Origin: Actinomyces sp.
Lineage (GTDB): Bacteria > Actinomycetota > Actinomycetes > Actinomycetales > Actinomycetaceae
Length of the DNA: 64,000 nt
NCBI RefSeq assembly: GCF_029851875.1
Contig: NZ_JARKVC010000039.1
Coordinates: 62,001 to 126,000 of the forward strand
Direction: 5' to 3'
Under the pieces are notes generated by a model that saw nothing but the letters and a program-made list of their open reading frames with translations, searched no databases and was not told where the DNA came from. Below, piece by piece: positions 35,381-44,766 of this stretch (position 1 is the stretch's first letter; each line of letters opens with the position of its first letter). The translations under genes and the position numbers were made by a program.

Positions 35381-38300
35381 TCAGATGCTCCGACGACGAC
35401 GCAGCGCCAGTCCGCCGCCTATCGCGGCCAGCGCCACGAGACAGAGCGCCGCTGCAGCGGTGCCGGTGCGTGCCAGCGTGTGCCTTCCCTGCTTGGAGGC
35501 CTGTGCCTGAGCAGGCTTGTCGGCCAGGGGAGTGCCAGGGCTGGCTGGGCCGGCCGGGTCGCTCGGCTGTGCGGGTGTGGCCGGGTCGCTCGGCTGCGTG
35601 GGTGTGGCCGGGTCGCTCGGCTGTGCGGGTGTGGCCGGGTCGCTCGGCTCTACGGGCGTCTCCGGCTCCTGGGTCGGTGCGCACGAGGGGGTGACGGGCT
35701 TGCCCGTGTCCACGAGACCGGGCTGCTCGGGTGCCGTCAGCTCGACGGCAGGAAGCGCCCCCTGGACACAGATACCTGCTGCCGAGGCAAACTGGTCCTC
35801 GGTGCCGGCGAACTCGTCCCACACGTCAGTGATCTCGAGCTTGACGTACTGGCCGTCAAGAGCCTCAGGGAAGGTGGCCTGCTGCCACTGGGCCGAGCTC
35901 TCCCAGGTCCCGGAGAGCACAGGGGCGCCCCAGTCGTCGCTGCCGGCCTTCGCCGTCGGGGAGACGTAGATGCGGTAGTCCTTGATCCTGCCGTTGACCT
36001 TGCCCTGGCGGGAGAGGTACTCCACGGCCAGCATCTTGCTGCCGTCCAGTGCCTGGGTCGGGTTGAAGACCAGCCAGTGCGGCAGGCCAGGCGTGCCGCC
36101 CTTCCACTGGGTGTGCCAGAAGGTGGCGTCATTGTCGTCGAAGGCGGCTGCGACGTGGCCGTTGACCGCGCCCTCACCGACCTTCTCCTCCGAGTCAGCC
36201 GACAGGTCAGAGAAGCCGCTGCACAGACGAGGCCCGAGCGTGGCGCTCATGGCTGTCCGCAGCGTCATATCCGCGGCGTCCTGGCCCCTGGACCAGGTGA
36301 AGACAGCCTCAGCGTCTCCCGACGCCGTCGTGTTGACGACGGTGAAGCGCGCCTGGGTGGTGGCCCCGGCAGGGATCTCCGGCAGGTCGACCGAGGCCGG
36401 CAGACCGGTCCAGCCCTCCGGCAGGCTCATCGTGACCGTGGAGGCGGGGACCGCCTCACCGTCACCGGCAGTGAGCGTGAGGGTGACCTCGCCGGGCGAG
36501 GCAGGGTTGACCTCGGTCAGTGAGGAGGAGGCCACCTGCATACCGACCTGGCGGCTGAAGGAGAAGACGGCGTTGTCCGTCAGCGCCCCCTCTGCCTGGA
36601 CCAGGTCACCTGGCAGCTGGGCCAAGGTTCCTGCAGGCAGCGCTGTCCCGGTCCCGGACAGGGTCTGCGTGGGGTCCACGTCGGTGGCCGAGACTCCCTG
36701 GAGGTCGACGTGTCTCTCCTCACCGGTGGCCAGGGCCAGGTACTGGTTGCTCAGGGCGTTGCGCAGAGTGAGTCCGCGTGAGAGGCACTGACCGTCTCGC
36801 TCCACGCTCTCGTGGGTAATCCGCCACTTCTGGGGGTTGTGCTCGACCGGGGCCTGGGTACGGTAGGCACGGTCGGAGTAGCGCACTGACATGTCAGCGC
36901 ACGGACGCAGCTCCGGACGGGCACCGACCTGTGTCACAACCGCCAGGTGCTTGGAACCGCTGAACATGGACAGGCAGGTACCGGTCGCGGTGTCACGGAC
37001 CTGGTAGTAGCCGTCGTAGGTGGCTGTCAGCTGCCAGGGCCCGGCACCGACCTGCTCCAGCCCAGGGATGACGTAGGTGCCGTCAGGCAGCTCGGTGCCC
37101 GGGACCTCGTGGCGGATCTGAGGCTTGCCGATGGAGTCGACGGCAGCCTTCATCCCGTTCTCCCCTCCCCAGCTCGTCCAGGGTCGGGAGGCGGACCAGG
37201 TCATCTGGGAGATGAGGCGCAGGCCGTCGCTGATATACATCGCGACCTCGTTCTCTGTCTCGTAGTCAGAGCGGTCAGGCCAGATGGAGACCTTGGCGCC
37301 ACGCAGCCCCTCGTACCCCGGGTCGATCTGCCGGTTGCCGTCAAAGGTGCCGATGTTCCAGGAGGGGTTGTCGTAGAGGGCGGCGGAGTTGACGTCGTAG
37401 TTCTTCGCCGAGCGGGACCAGTACAGGGCCTGGCTGGCGTTCATGAGCGTGTATCCTCGCTCAGCCAGCTGGGCGGGCTGAAGCCCCGAGCCTAGCCAGT
37501 ACTCCACGACGATGTCCTTGTCGAGGGTGACGGCCTGGGTGTCGATGACGCCGTCGTTCCAGATACGCAGGGTCTTACCCTTGTCCTTGACGTAGGCGTT
37601 GATCTCGTTGATGAACCCGGTGAAGGCGTCAGCAGCGGTAGCCTGCGCGCCGTAGGTCTCCTTCGCGTACCGCTCGATCTGGGGGAACTGGTTGTAGGAC
37701 TCGCCCATCATGTACTCGTCCGCTCCCATGTGCCAGTAGGCGCTGTCGAAGACGTCGTCGTACTCGTCAATGAGGTCCTTGTAGAGCTGACGGGCCTCTG
37801 GCTTGGAGATATCCAGGCCGTCCGGGCGTCGTGAGCCGTTGGCACGCGTGAGCTGGTACTGGGGGGAGTTCTCCAGCCAGACGTTCATGTGACCTGGGGA
37901 GTTGATCTCCGGGATGACGTCGATGCCCAGGGACCGGGCCTTGGTCACCAGCCTCTTGACGTCCTCCTTGGTGTAGTAGGAGTAGGTGTTGGTGTCCGGG
38001 TAGGTGTCTGACTTCAGCTTCATCTCCAGCAGGAGGTAGTTGAGGCGCAGGTCGGCCATGTCGTCCAGGATCTGGCTGATCCACTCCTCGGAGACGTTGA
38101 TCTGGCAGGCGCACAGGGTGACGCCGCGCTCGACGTACTGCGGCTTGGAGACCACCGTCCCGGCGGGGAGGGTCAGAGTGCCCTGGCGCAGGAGCTGGGA
38201 GACGGAGCGGGTGCCGTAGAAGACACCGATGTCGCTGGCGCCGACGACCTTGAGGCCCTCGGCGCCGGTGGTCAGCTCGAAGCCCTCCTTGCCGAGCTCG

Positions 38301-38671
38301 GTCAGGCGCCCCTCGTCCTTGACGAGCTCGACGTCCTTCGCGCTGTCTGGGCCGGAGCCTGTCACGGCAGGGATCTCCCCGGACAGGTAGGCGCTGAGCT
38401 CGGTCGCCAGAGTGGCGGCACGAGGGGCCAGGCTCTCGTCGCTGGAGACGACGCGAGCGCCGGGGAGGAGCGTCCAGGTGCCGCCGGAGCTGGTCCACCC
38501 GTCCAGGGACGGGATGGTGCTGGGGAGGGAGGCGGTAGCCTGGGGGTCGTAGGCGGACGCTGCTGCGGTACCGGGGTCGTCGGCAGGTGCCGCCGCAGCC
38601 GTGGGGACAGGAAGCACTGCCGCCAGGAGCATGGCTCCGGACGCGGACAGTGCACGCACTACATTGTGCAC
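35381..38671 (-). CDS. Secreted, wall-anchored beta-N-acetylhexosaminidase (GH20)
   Basis: A 1096-residue cell-surface glycosidase expected to release terminal N-acetylhexosamine from host glycans. In order it has a signal peptide (~1-28), a GH20b-type domain and the GH20 catalytic domain with the D318-E319 pair in HMGADEY. A ricin-like or linker region follows, then a NEW3-like beta domain and a C-terminal discoidin/CBM32-like domain (about 840-980). It ends in a Pro-rich linker of four 9-residue repeats (SDPATPAQP) and a sorting signal with LARTG (1066-1070), a hydrophobic helix and RRRR. The GTG at 38671 was chosen: AGG lies six bases upstream and a basic N-region follows. Confidence 0.92.
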   Translation of the reverse strand: MHNVVRALSASGAMLLAAVLPVPTAAAAPADDPGTAAASAYDPQATASLPSTIPSLDGWTSSGGTWTLLPGARVVSSDESLAPRAATLATELSAYLSGEIPAVTGSGPDSAKDVELVKDEGRLTELGKEGFELTTGAEGLKVVGASDIGVFYGTRSVSQLLRQGTLTLPAGTVVSKPQYVERGVTLCACQINVSEEWISQILDDMADLRLNYLLLEMKLKSDTYPDTNTYSYYTKEDVKRLVTKARSLGIDVIPEINSPGHMNVWLENSPQYQLTRANGSRRPDGLDISKPEARQLYKDLIDEYDDVFDSAYWHMGADEYMMGESYNQFPQIERYAKETYGAQATAADAFTGFINEINAYVKDKGKTLRIWNDGVIDTQAVTLDKDIVVEYWLGSGLQPAQLAERGYTLMNASQALYWSRSAKNYDVNSAALYDNPSWNIGTFDGNRQIDPGYEGLRGAKVSIWPDRSDYETENEVAMYISDGLRLISQMTWSASRPWTSWGGENGMKAAVDSIGKPQIRHEVPGTELPDGTYVIPGLEQVGAGPWQLTATYDGYYQVRDTATGTCLSMFSGSKHLAVVTQVGARPELRPCADMSVRYSDRAYRTQAPVEHNPQKWRITHESVERDGQCLSRGLTLRNALSNQYLALATGEERHVDLQGVSATDVDPTQTLSGTGTALPAGTLAQLPGDLVQAEGALTDNAVFSFSRQVGMQVASSSLTEVNPASPGEVTLTLTAGDGEAVPASTVTMSLPEGWTGLPASVDLPEIPAGATTQARFTVVNTTASGDAEAVFTWSRGQDAADMTLRTAMSATLGPRLCSGFSDLSADSEEKVGEGAVNGHVAAAFDDNDATFWHTQWKGGTPGLPHWLVFNPTQALDGSKMLAVEYLSRQGKVNGRIKDYRIYVSPTAKAGSDDWGAPVLSGTWESSAQWQQATFPEALDGQYVKLEITDVWDEFAGTEDQFASAAGICVQGALPAVELTAPEQPGLVDTGKPVTPSCAPTQEPETPVEPSDPATPAQPSDPATPTQPSDPATPAQPSDPAGPASPGTPLADKPAQAQASKQGRHTLARTGTAAAALCLVALAAIGGGLALRRRRSI
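35552..35659 (-). repeat. Four 27-bp tandem repeats in the GH20 linker
   Basis: Four near-identical 27-bp units encode the nine-residue linker repeat SDPATP(A/T)QP just before the sortase signal. In-frame slippage of such units would vary how far the enzyme projects from the wall. Confidence 0.9.
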
Positions 38672-38754
38672 GATCAACCTCGTCTCAGTTGTCAGGGCGG
38701 CGTTGTGCGGCCCGTAGGACAACTAAAACCCAGGATCCCGGTGGCGTTCCAGGA

Positions 38755-39393
38755 TTATTGTTCGGAATGCGAAGAAATTGATGTGTGATTCCTCACACAT
38801 AGGATTCTGAACCCTTTGGACGAGGCCTCCTTGCTGACGGTGTAGCCCTGATCTCTCATCCACCGGGCTAGCGAGTCCGCGCCCAGGTTCCTGCTGACGA
38901 CGAGCCAGGCCTCACCGTCCTCGGCCAGGAGCCCCAGCCAGGTGCCCAGCAGCTCGTGCAGCGCCTCCTTGCCGATGCGAACCGGTGGGTTGGACCAGAT
39001 GAGGTCGAGGCGCTGTCCGGTCTCGCGCAGCTCGGCGAGCAGTGCGTCGGCCTGAACGGTCCGCACGCTGGTGAGCCCCGCAGCGGCCGTGTTGCGGGCA
39101 GTGAGCTCAAGTGAGCGCTCGTTGACGTCAACGGCCAGCACGCGCGCCTGCGGGGCCGCGTCGGCCAGCGCCAGGGTGATCGGTCCCCAGCCGCAGCCCA
39201 GGTCCAGGAAGGTACCCGTCTGAGGGGGATGGGGCACGTGGTCCAGGAGTACCTGGGTTCCCTTGTCCAGGCGGGATCCGGAGAAGACGCCAGAGGCGGT
39301 GGCGACGGCGTACTGGCGACCTCGGATCGTGAAGCGGTGGGTCTGCTCCTGGTCAGGGCTGGAAGGGGAGGCGGTGAAGTAGTGCTCGCTCAC
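38755..39393 (-). CDS. Class I SAM-dependent methyltransferase, RsmC-like
   Basis: A 212-residue methyltransferase with the SAM-binding loop DLGCGWGPI (about 64-72), VDVNERSLEL, and the catalytic IWSNPPVRIGK motif characteristic of small RsmC/RlmG-type rRNA guanine-N2 methyltransferases. Only one domain is present, as in the actinobacterial forms. It starts at a GTG with TAGCCT six bases upstream, suggesting a leaderless mRNA. The exact rRNA target is not determined by the sequence. Confidence 0.88.
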   Translation of the reverse strand: MSEHYFTASPSSPDQEQTHRFTIRGRQYAVATASGVFSGSRLDKGTQVLLDHVPHPPQTGTFLDLGCGWGPITLALADAAPQARVLAVDVNERSLELTARNTAAAGLTSVRTVQADALLAELRETGQRLDLIWSNPPVRIGKEALHELLGTWLGLLAEDGEAWLVVSRNLGADSLARWMRDQGYTVSKEASSKGFRILCVRNHTSISSHSEQ

Positions 39394-39440
39394 GCCACCA
39401 GGCTACCGAGCCCGGCAGGAGACGGCGGCGGCCGGGAGCG

Positions 39441-40904
39441 TCAGGCCGCGTGACGGCTCAGCAAGGGCGTGAGCGCCAGCATGAGACCCAGCACAGCCAC
39501 CACCGGGACCACGATCCCGGTCTCCACCCCGGCGGCTGTGGGCGCGACTGCCGCGGTCACCAGGGTGCCGAGGGCCGCCCCGCCGGCGTTGCCCGCCACG
39601 GTGACTGCCGTGGCAGCCGTGGACTGCGTGATCCCGTCCGGCCTGCCTCCGAGCTCGATCGGGTCCGTGACACAGCGGATCATCGTGTCCTGGTGGACAA
39701 GCCCCATTCCCGTTCCGGCCACGGTCCATCCCAGGTGCAGGAACCACCAGGGGACCAGGGCTCCCAGGGCCAGGGCAAGGAGACCAGCCCCTGTAGCGAA
39801 GGCGAGTGCCCCCACGATGCCACGCCGGAGGTATCGCCGCCCCTCGCGCGCAGGCCGGGCGCCGCACCACATGGCGACGGCGCTCCAGGCCAGCCCGTTG
39901 GTGCTCAGCGCCCAGCCCACGGCAGTAGGCCCCAGGCCCAGCACGTCGTGAGCTGCGGGCGAGATGAGGAAGTCGAGGGCGAAGTAGGCGGCACACACCC
40001 AGGCCAGAGTCGTGACGGCGGCCGGTCGCCCTGGAGCCAGGCGCATGGAGCCAGACGGAAACACCTGTCCGCAGGCCCACGCTATCGCCCCCAGCCCGAT
40101 GGCTGCTGCGGGCCAGAACCAGGTGACGGAGGAGGGGACCGTCCCGATCACCGCGACGCCTCCGGCCAGGACCAGGGCGGCAGCCCAGGGTGGAGCGTTG
40201 ACGTCACCACGGACAAGCAGGCCGCGGATCTCCCGCGCCATCACCAACCGTGCCAGCACCAGCGCGGGCACGTAGCCCACCAGCGCCCAGCGCCAGCTCC
40301 AGGCGGAGGACAGCACCGAGGCGTAGACCGGCCCCACCAGCGAGGAGAGGATCCACATGGCTGCGGACGCCGCCAGGAACAGGCGCCGCCAGGCGTCGGG
40401 AAGGCCGGCTACCAGGACCCCGGTGGAGACGGTGGCCAGGGCGCCGGCGGCCAGGCCTCTGAGGACCTCTCCCAGTACGTAGGTACCGACGCTCGGCGCC
40501 AGGGCCCCGACCACCGCACCTGCCACGAGCACGGTAGTCAGCACCGTCATGAGTCGGTCAGCCCGCCAGCGCTGGAGCATGACTCCGCCCAGCGGCATCG
40601 TGAGGAAGGTCGGGACCATGGCTGCGGCCGTCACCAGCCCGTAGCGCTCGCGAGCTCCCAGGTCGGTGGCCATGAGCGGCAGCACGGTCTGGTTGAGATA
40701 GGTCTGCATCCCAGCCATGAGCTCGACGGCGAGCATCGCCAGGGCCAGGTGGCCCAGCCTGGTGGTGAGCACGGCTCGGACCGACGGCGTGGCTAGGCCG
40801 GGCTCGGACTCGGTCGCAGGGGCGGACCGGGCCTCAGCCGCAGGCGGCGTCGGCTGCGCGACGGGAGTGTCGTCGTCGGCAGGGCCGAGGGCTGGGGTGC
40901 TCAC
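39441..40904 (-). CDS. MFS transporter
   Basis: A 487-residue major facilitator with 12 or more hydrophobic segments after a disordered ~45-residue N-terminus. The loop GGVMLQRWRADRLM after the second helix is a modified motif A, and the block VLRGLAAGALATVSTG resembles motif C-like packing of drug exporters. It starts at a GTG preceded by TACCCT. No adjacent dedicated regulator is seen; it lies downstream of rsgA on the same strand. The substrate is unknown, with drug or metabolite efflux the most likely class. Confidence 0.85.
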   Translation of the reverse strand: MSTPALGPADDDTPVAQPTPPAAEARSAPATESEPGLATPSVRAVLTTRLGHLALAMLAVELMAGMQTYLNQTVLPLMATDLGARERYGLVTAAAMVPTFLTMPLGGVMLQRWRADRLMTVLTTVLVAGAVVGALAPSVGTYVLGEVLRGLAAGALATVSTGVLVAGLPDAWRRLFLAASAAMWILSSLVGPVYASVLSSAWSWRWALVGYVPALVLARLVMAREIRGLLVRGDVNAPPWAAALVLAGGVAVIGTVPSSVTWFWPAAAIGLGAIAWACGQVFPSGSMRLAPGRPAAVTTLAWVCAAYFALDFLISPAAHDVLGLGPTAVGWALSTNGLAWSAVAMWCGARPAREGRRYLRRGIVGALAFATGAGLLALALGALVPWWFLHLGWTVAGTGMGLVHQDTMIRCVTDPIELGGRPDGITQSTAATAVTVAGNAGGAALGTLVTAAVAPTAAGVETGIVVPVVAVLGLMLALTPLLSRHAA

Positions 40905-40926
40905 GACGTGAGGGTATCGGCATCAG

Positions 40927-42021
40927 TCAGGTCCTGCCCTTGAGCCGCATCGTTGTGCGGCGCCCTTGCGTGTTCTCCTTGGAGGCGCGGCGCTGCTGCT
41001 GACGGTTGGTGCGCGCGTCCTGGCGCAGCGCCAGGCGTGCGGACTCACGCCGCATTCGCAGGTAGCGCTCCACTCTGCTGGTCTCGAGCGTGCCCTCCTT
41101 GACAGCCGCGATGATGGCGCAGCCCGGCTCGCCCGTGTGTGAGCAGTCCGTGTAGCGGCATCTGGCGGCGAGGACGGTGACGTCCTCGAAGGCGTCGTCG
41201 ATCGCGTCGGCGTCCGAGGTGACGCCGAGTGCGCGGATGCCGGGCGTGTCGATCAGGCACACGCCGTGACGGTCAATGAGCTGACGGCTCGTCGTTGTGT
41301 GCCGGCCCTTTGAGTCGCGCCCACGCACCGCTCCTGTTGCGAGGTCCGTGCCGAGCAAGGCGTTGGTGAGCGTCGACTTTCCGGCACCCGAGCGGCCCAC
41401 GAGAACCGTTGTCGTGCCAGGAGCGAGGTACTCGCGCAACGCCTCGAGCGAGGCAGGTTCTGATACTGAGACAGCGAGCGCACGGTCGGTGTAGCGCCCG
41501 AGCTCGGCCAGGGCGGTCTCGACGGCCTCCGCAGGCGCCAGGTCCGCCTTGGTCAGGACGAGCCAGGCGGCCGTGCCTGAAGAGCGGGCCAGGGCCGTGA
41601 GCCGCTCCACCCTCCCGACGGACGGCTCCGGCTTCATCGGCTCGACGATCAGGAGGGTGTCGATGTTCGCAGCGATCGCCTGGCCGATCGACCTCCCGGA
41701 GACTGCGGGCCGCTGAAGGAAGGTCCGGCGCGGCAGGACCGCCCGGACGACCGGCACACCGTCGTATGAGCCAAGCGCCACCCAGTCACCGACTACCGGT
41801 GGCCAGGGCTCGTGGTCGTCGGCGTTGCCGGGCGTGACAAGGTCGACAGTGATCGGTTCCGTTGCGGCGGTGTCGCCGTCGTTGAGGGGCTGGGCGACAA
41901 GCGCTCCTCGGTGAACGGCGACGATCCTGGCCGGACGCAGCGACGTGGGGTCATCGAGCGAGGCAACCTGGAAGTACGCCCTCCAACGTTCGTCCCAGCC
42001 GAGTCCAGGGTCAGAGGTCAT
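40927..42021 (-). CDS. rsgA: RsgA-type circularly permuted GTPase (ribosome small subunit-dependent)
   Basis: A 364-residue GTPase with an N-terminal OB-fold, the permuted G motifs in the order G4 (LTKAD, 156-160), G1 (GRSGAGKST, 209-217), G3 (DTPG, 258-261), and a zinc knuckle C288, C293, H295, C301. A basic Arg/Gln/Lys-rich tail follows. RsgA matures the 30S subunit. The start has GAAAGGA upstream. Its location 19 bp after an ABC-2 exporter operon is unusual for the housekeeping gene, so it may be a second, specialised copy. Confidence 0.9.
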   Translation of the reverse strand: MTSDPGLGWDERWRAYFQVASLDDPTSLRPARIVAVHRGALVAQPLNDGDTAATEPITVDLVTPGNADDHEPWPPVVGDWVALGSYDGVPVVRAVLPRRTFLQRPAVSGRSIGQAIAANIDTLLIVEPMKPEPSVGRVERLTALARSSGTAAWLVLTKADLAPAEAVETALAELGRYTDRALAVSVSEPASLEALREYLAPGTTTVLVGRSGAGKSTLTNALLGTDLATGAVRGRDSKGRHTTTSRQLIDRHGVCLIDTPGIRALGVTSDADAIDDAFEDVTVLAARCRYTDCSHTGEPGCAIIAAVKEGTLETSRVERYLRMRRESARLALRQDARTNRQQQRRASKENTQGRRTTMRLKGRT

Positions 42022-42040
42022 GACCTTGTCCTTTCACGTG

Positions 42041-42808
42041 TCAGACGCTGTCTCGGCGCTTGCCTGACCGGAGGCGGACGACGGTGTGCCGTGTCGCCAC
42101 GAGCCCGGCGGCTGCCCAGAGGAGACCAGCGAGCAGGTCGTGGGCGAGGAGCCCGAGAGCTCCTGCGCGGGTGTCGATGGCAGTGAGCGTCCCTGTCATC
42201 GGGACGAGACGGGACAGGGCCTGCATCCACACGGGACAGACGCCCAGCGGAACGATGACACCGGTGAGAACCGGCAAGAAGGAGGCGACGATCGTCGCTC
42301 CCAGGTACGGGTCGGGCAGGTCGACGCCGATCCCGGCGGCGGCGACTCCCAGGAGGAGACCACAGATGACCGCTGCCGGTGTCAGGGCGATCACGCGGCA
42401 GAGGAGAGCGGTGTCGGACGTCGGTGAGAGAGCGAGGACGCTGCCGACGGCGACCGCTCCCGTGAGGACGGCGATAAGGACCGGCAACGCTGCCACGGCC
42501 AGCCAGTAGGCGGCGTCGAGCCGACGCCGTGTGTGGACCTCCTGGAAGATCCCCAGCGTGCGATCAGTCGCGACCGCTGCGACGATCCCGCCGGTGACCG
42601 ACGTCGACAGGGCGACGAGGGCGGCGGCGTAGCCCGTGCGCACGAGGTCCGGCGCAGACAGGTCCGCTCCCATGAGGACGTCGAAGGCGATGTCAAGCAG
42701 GGGCAGGACAAGCAACGTCGTTGCGGCCGTTCCAGCGGTAGCGAGCGCCGTTGAGGAACGCCAGCCGACGCGTGCTCGGGAGGTCATGCGGTGCCAGAAG
42801 GAGCGCAT
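42041..42808 (-). CDS. ABC-2 type transporter permease (second)
   Basis: A 255-residue membrane protein with six predicted helices, including ATAGTAATTLLVLPLLDIAF near the N-terminus and LLAHDLLAGLLWAAAGLVA near the C-terminus. The arrangement is that of ABC-2 export permeases. Its ATG overlaps the stop of the first permease by one base (TGATG). Together with the first permease it should form a heterodimeric channel energised by the ATPase at the head of the operon. Confidence 0.82.
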   Translation of the reverse strand: MRSFWHRMTSRARVGWRSSTALATAGTAATTLLVLPLLDIAFDVLMGADLSAPDLVRTGYAAALVALSTSVTGGIVAAVATDRTLGIFQEVHTRRRLDAAYWLAVAALPVLIAVLTGAVAVGSVLALSPTSDTALLCRVIALTPAAVICGLLLGVAAAGIGVDLPDPYLGATIVASFLPVLTGVIVPLGVCPVWMQALSRLVPMTGTLTAIDTRAGALGLLAHDLLAGLLWAAAGLVATRHTVVRLRSGKRRDSV

Positions 42809-43566
42809 CACATGATCTCCAACGTTCCGGTGCGGGTCGCCAGATACAGCGCCCGTCGGCCCAGGAAGGCCGCGAGTCCCAGCCACGCGGCGACAACGAG
42901 GCACCAGGCAGCCACGTCTCCCGCACCCACCGGACGTCCGAGCAGGAGGTGGAAGGGAACGCGCAGCGGAAGGATGCGGCTCACGGTCGCGATCCACGTC
43001 GGCGGGCGTGAGGAGGTGAAAAGGATCCCGGACAGTGCGAAGACGGGGACCAGGAGCAGGCCCTCGTAGGAGATCGCGTTCGGGGTCAGGACAAAGAGCG
43101 CCGCGATCACGAGGCTGAGTGCGATGCAGCCGACAAGCAGCATGAGACTACTGAGCAGCAGCCGGGGCAGCTCCCAGCCACCCAACGGCGTCAAGTCCAC
43201 CGACCAGGCTAACGTGGCCCACGTCAGCCAGGCGAGGGGGAGTGAGAGGCAGCCGAAGGAGGCAGCCGAGCAGACCACTGCCGCGATGGCACGCAGCGCG
43301 CCGATCGGTGCCATGACGAGGTGAACGAGAGTGCCCTTGTAGCGTTCGAAGCCGATGATGCCTGCCGCGCAGGTGGCGGTTGTCCACATACCGATGACGC
43401 CTCCGCGCACCCATCCCTGCGTCGGCGTGATGCTGCCCCACGCGTGGGCCGCGAGGAACTGAACCAGTGTCGTTGTCACCGTGGTCATGGCCATGATCTG
43501 GACAAAGTAGGGCACGCGGACGAACTGGCGGACATGGAACCAGCTCATCCGCAGCTGACGCCTCAT
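42808..43566 (-). CDS. ABC-2 type transporter permease (first)
   Basis: A 252-residue membrane protein with about six helices, beginning MRRQLRMSWFHVRQFVRVP, an amphipathic entry segment typical of ABC-2 permeases. The start is the ATG overlapping the ATPase stop by 4 bp; the open frame upstream is antisense to nothing but lies inside the ATPase gene. The block FALSGILFTSSRPPTWIATVSRILPL fits the conserved C-terminal half of ABC-2 exporters. Confidence 0.82.
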   Translation of the reverse strand: MRRQLRMSWFHVRQFVRVPYFVQIMAMTTVTTTLVQFLAAHAWGSITPTQGWVRGGVIGMWTTATCAAGIIGFERYKGTLVHLVMAPIGALRAIAAVVCSAASFGCLSLPLAWLTWATLAWSVDLTPLGGWELPRLLLSSLMLLVGCIALSLVIAALFVLTPNAISYEGLLLVPVFALSGILFTSSRPPTWIATVSRILPLRVPFHLLLGRPVGAGDVAAWCLVVAAWLGLAAFLGRRALYLATRTGTLEIM

Positions 43567-44564
43567 CGGGCTAGCCTGTCTGCCAGTGCCAGGTAGGCTT
43601 CCTCCAGTGACGCTGGCCGGGTGAGGAGATCCTGTGGCGGGGCGATCCCCTCGGCCTCCAGAGCGGTGAGCAGGCGCCTGTGAACGGTGTCCACGGTGCT
43701 CACGGTCTCCTGGCCCCGGGGCCAGGAGACCGTGAGGGACCACCTGCCGGAGGACGGGCGCTGTCTGACGCTCGCCTCCGGCAGCCTCTGTCCCAGCCGT
43801 TGAGAGAGGTCAGCCGCTGCCGCTGGGGCGGTCAGGGTGCTCACGAGGCTGATCCCGGCGGCGGCAGCGACGTCGTCGACCGAGCCCCGTGTGTAGACAC
43901 GCCCCGCGCCGATGACGGAGATGGTATCCGCCAGCTCCTCGACCTCTGGCATGGAGTGTGAGGTGAGCAGGACGCCTGTGCCCTGGTCCGCCAGGAGGCG
44001 GATGAGGTCGCGCACCTGGAGAGCGACATCGGGATCCAGCCCAGTAGTTGGCTCGTCGAGGAGGAGGAGCGCTGGCGTGCCCAGCAGTGCACGGGCCAGG
44101 TGGAGGCGTTGGTACATACCTCGAGACAGGGCCCCGGCCTTGCGGTCTCCAACCTCGTCCAGGCCCACCTGCTCCAGGGCCCGCGTCACGGCAGGACGTC
44201 GCCCGTGGCTGGGCAGGCCCTGAAGGTCGGCGAAGAACAGGAGGTTGTCTCGGACCGTGGCACGTGGGTAGAACCCGAGCTCGCCACCGAGTACGAGGCC
44301 GAGGCGGCGACGTGCCTGCTGTGGATGGCGTACGGCGTCGACACCGTCCACGTGGACTGAGCCGGCAGAAGGTGCCAGGAGGGTAGCGCATACACGGACC
44401 GTCGTCGTCTTCCCTGCACCGTTGGGGCCGAGGAGAGCGTGGACCTGCCCGGGCAGGACGTCCAGCGACACGTCCTCAACGGCAGGGAAGTCCTCTCTGC
44501 CCAGGAGCCGACGCAGGGACCGCAGTCTCAGGACAGGGTCAGTAGCAGCAGACACCCGGGCCAT
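43563..44564 (-). CDS. ABC transporter ATP-binding protein (ABC-2 exporter)
   Basis: A 333-residue ATPase with Walker A GPNGAGKTT, Walker B LLLLDEPTTGLD and H-loop TSHSM. The signature is LSRGMYQRL rather than LSGGQ, which is common in drug and bacteriocin exporters of the DrrA/CcmA class. A C-terminal extension of ~100 residues follows. ATG 44564 was chosen over a TTG nine bases upstream. It heads an operon of ATPase, two permeases and rsgA, and slightly overlaps a small uncharacterised ORF. Confidence 0.92.
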   Translation of the reverse strand: MARVSAATDPVLRLRSLRRLLGREDFPAVEDVSLDVLPGQVHALLGPNGAGKTTTVRVCATLLAPSAGSVHVDGVDAVRHPQQARRRLGLVLGGELGFYPRATVRDNLLFFADLQGLPSHGRRPAVTRALEQVGLDEVGDRKAGALSRGMYQRLHLARALLGTPALLLLDEPTTGLDPDVALQVRDLIRLLADQGTGVLLTSHSMPEVEELADTISVIGAGRVYTRGSVDDVAAAAGISLVSTLTAPAAAADLSQRLGQRLPEASVRQRPSSGRWSLTVSWPRGQETVSTVDTVHRRLLTALEAEGIAPPQDLLTRPASLEEAYLALADRLAR

Positions 44565-44766
44565 CCAATCCAAGCTGTGTGTACGCCAACTCCCCTGACG
44601 GCCTCAGGGAGATGCTCACACGGAGCAGCAGGCCGCGCATACGCACTTCGATCTGGCTCGTTGCATCTGTCGTCAAGGAGTACCCCCGTCCGCGGTAGAC
44701 CTGGCTTAGAGGCAAGGCGATAGTAACAGTCTGTTCTGGACGAGTAGCAGCCCGTCTCACCATATG
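44539..44766 (-). CDS. Possible small peptide ORF ahead of the ABC-2 exporter
   Basis: A short minus-strand frame starting MVRRAATRPEQ (ATG at about 44766; another ATG at 44799) runs 75 codons and ends PGVCCY, overlapping the ATPase start by 26 bp. Position and the Cys-Cys end would suit an exported peptide, but no Shine-Dalgarno site is present. Codon use differs from neighbouring genes, and no known precursor family is recognised. It may simply be leader sequence. Confidence 0.2.
   Translation of the reverse strand, partial: HMVRRAATRPEQTVTIALPLSQVYRGRGYSLTTDATSQIEVRMRGLLLRVSISLRPSGELAYTQLGLDGPGVCCY

Noticed and set aside
38672-38722. TTG at 38722 as start of the GH20 protein
   Set aside because: It adds 17 residues before the signal peptide; the GTG at 38671 has a ribosome site and a normal signal-peptide N-region.
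38781-38800. Hairpin ATGTGTGA/TCACACAT as a terminator
   Set aside because: It lies inside the coding end of the methyltransferase gene and has no U-run, so it may be incidental.
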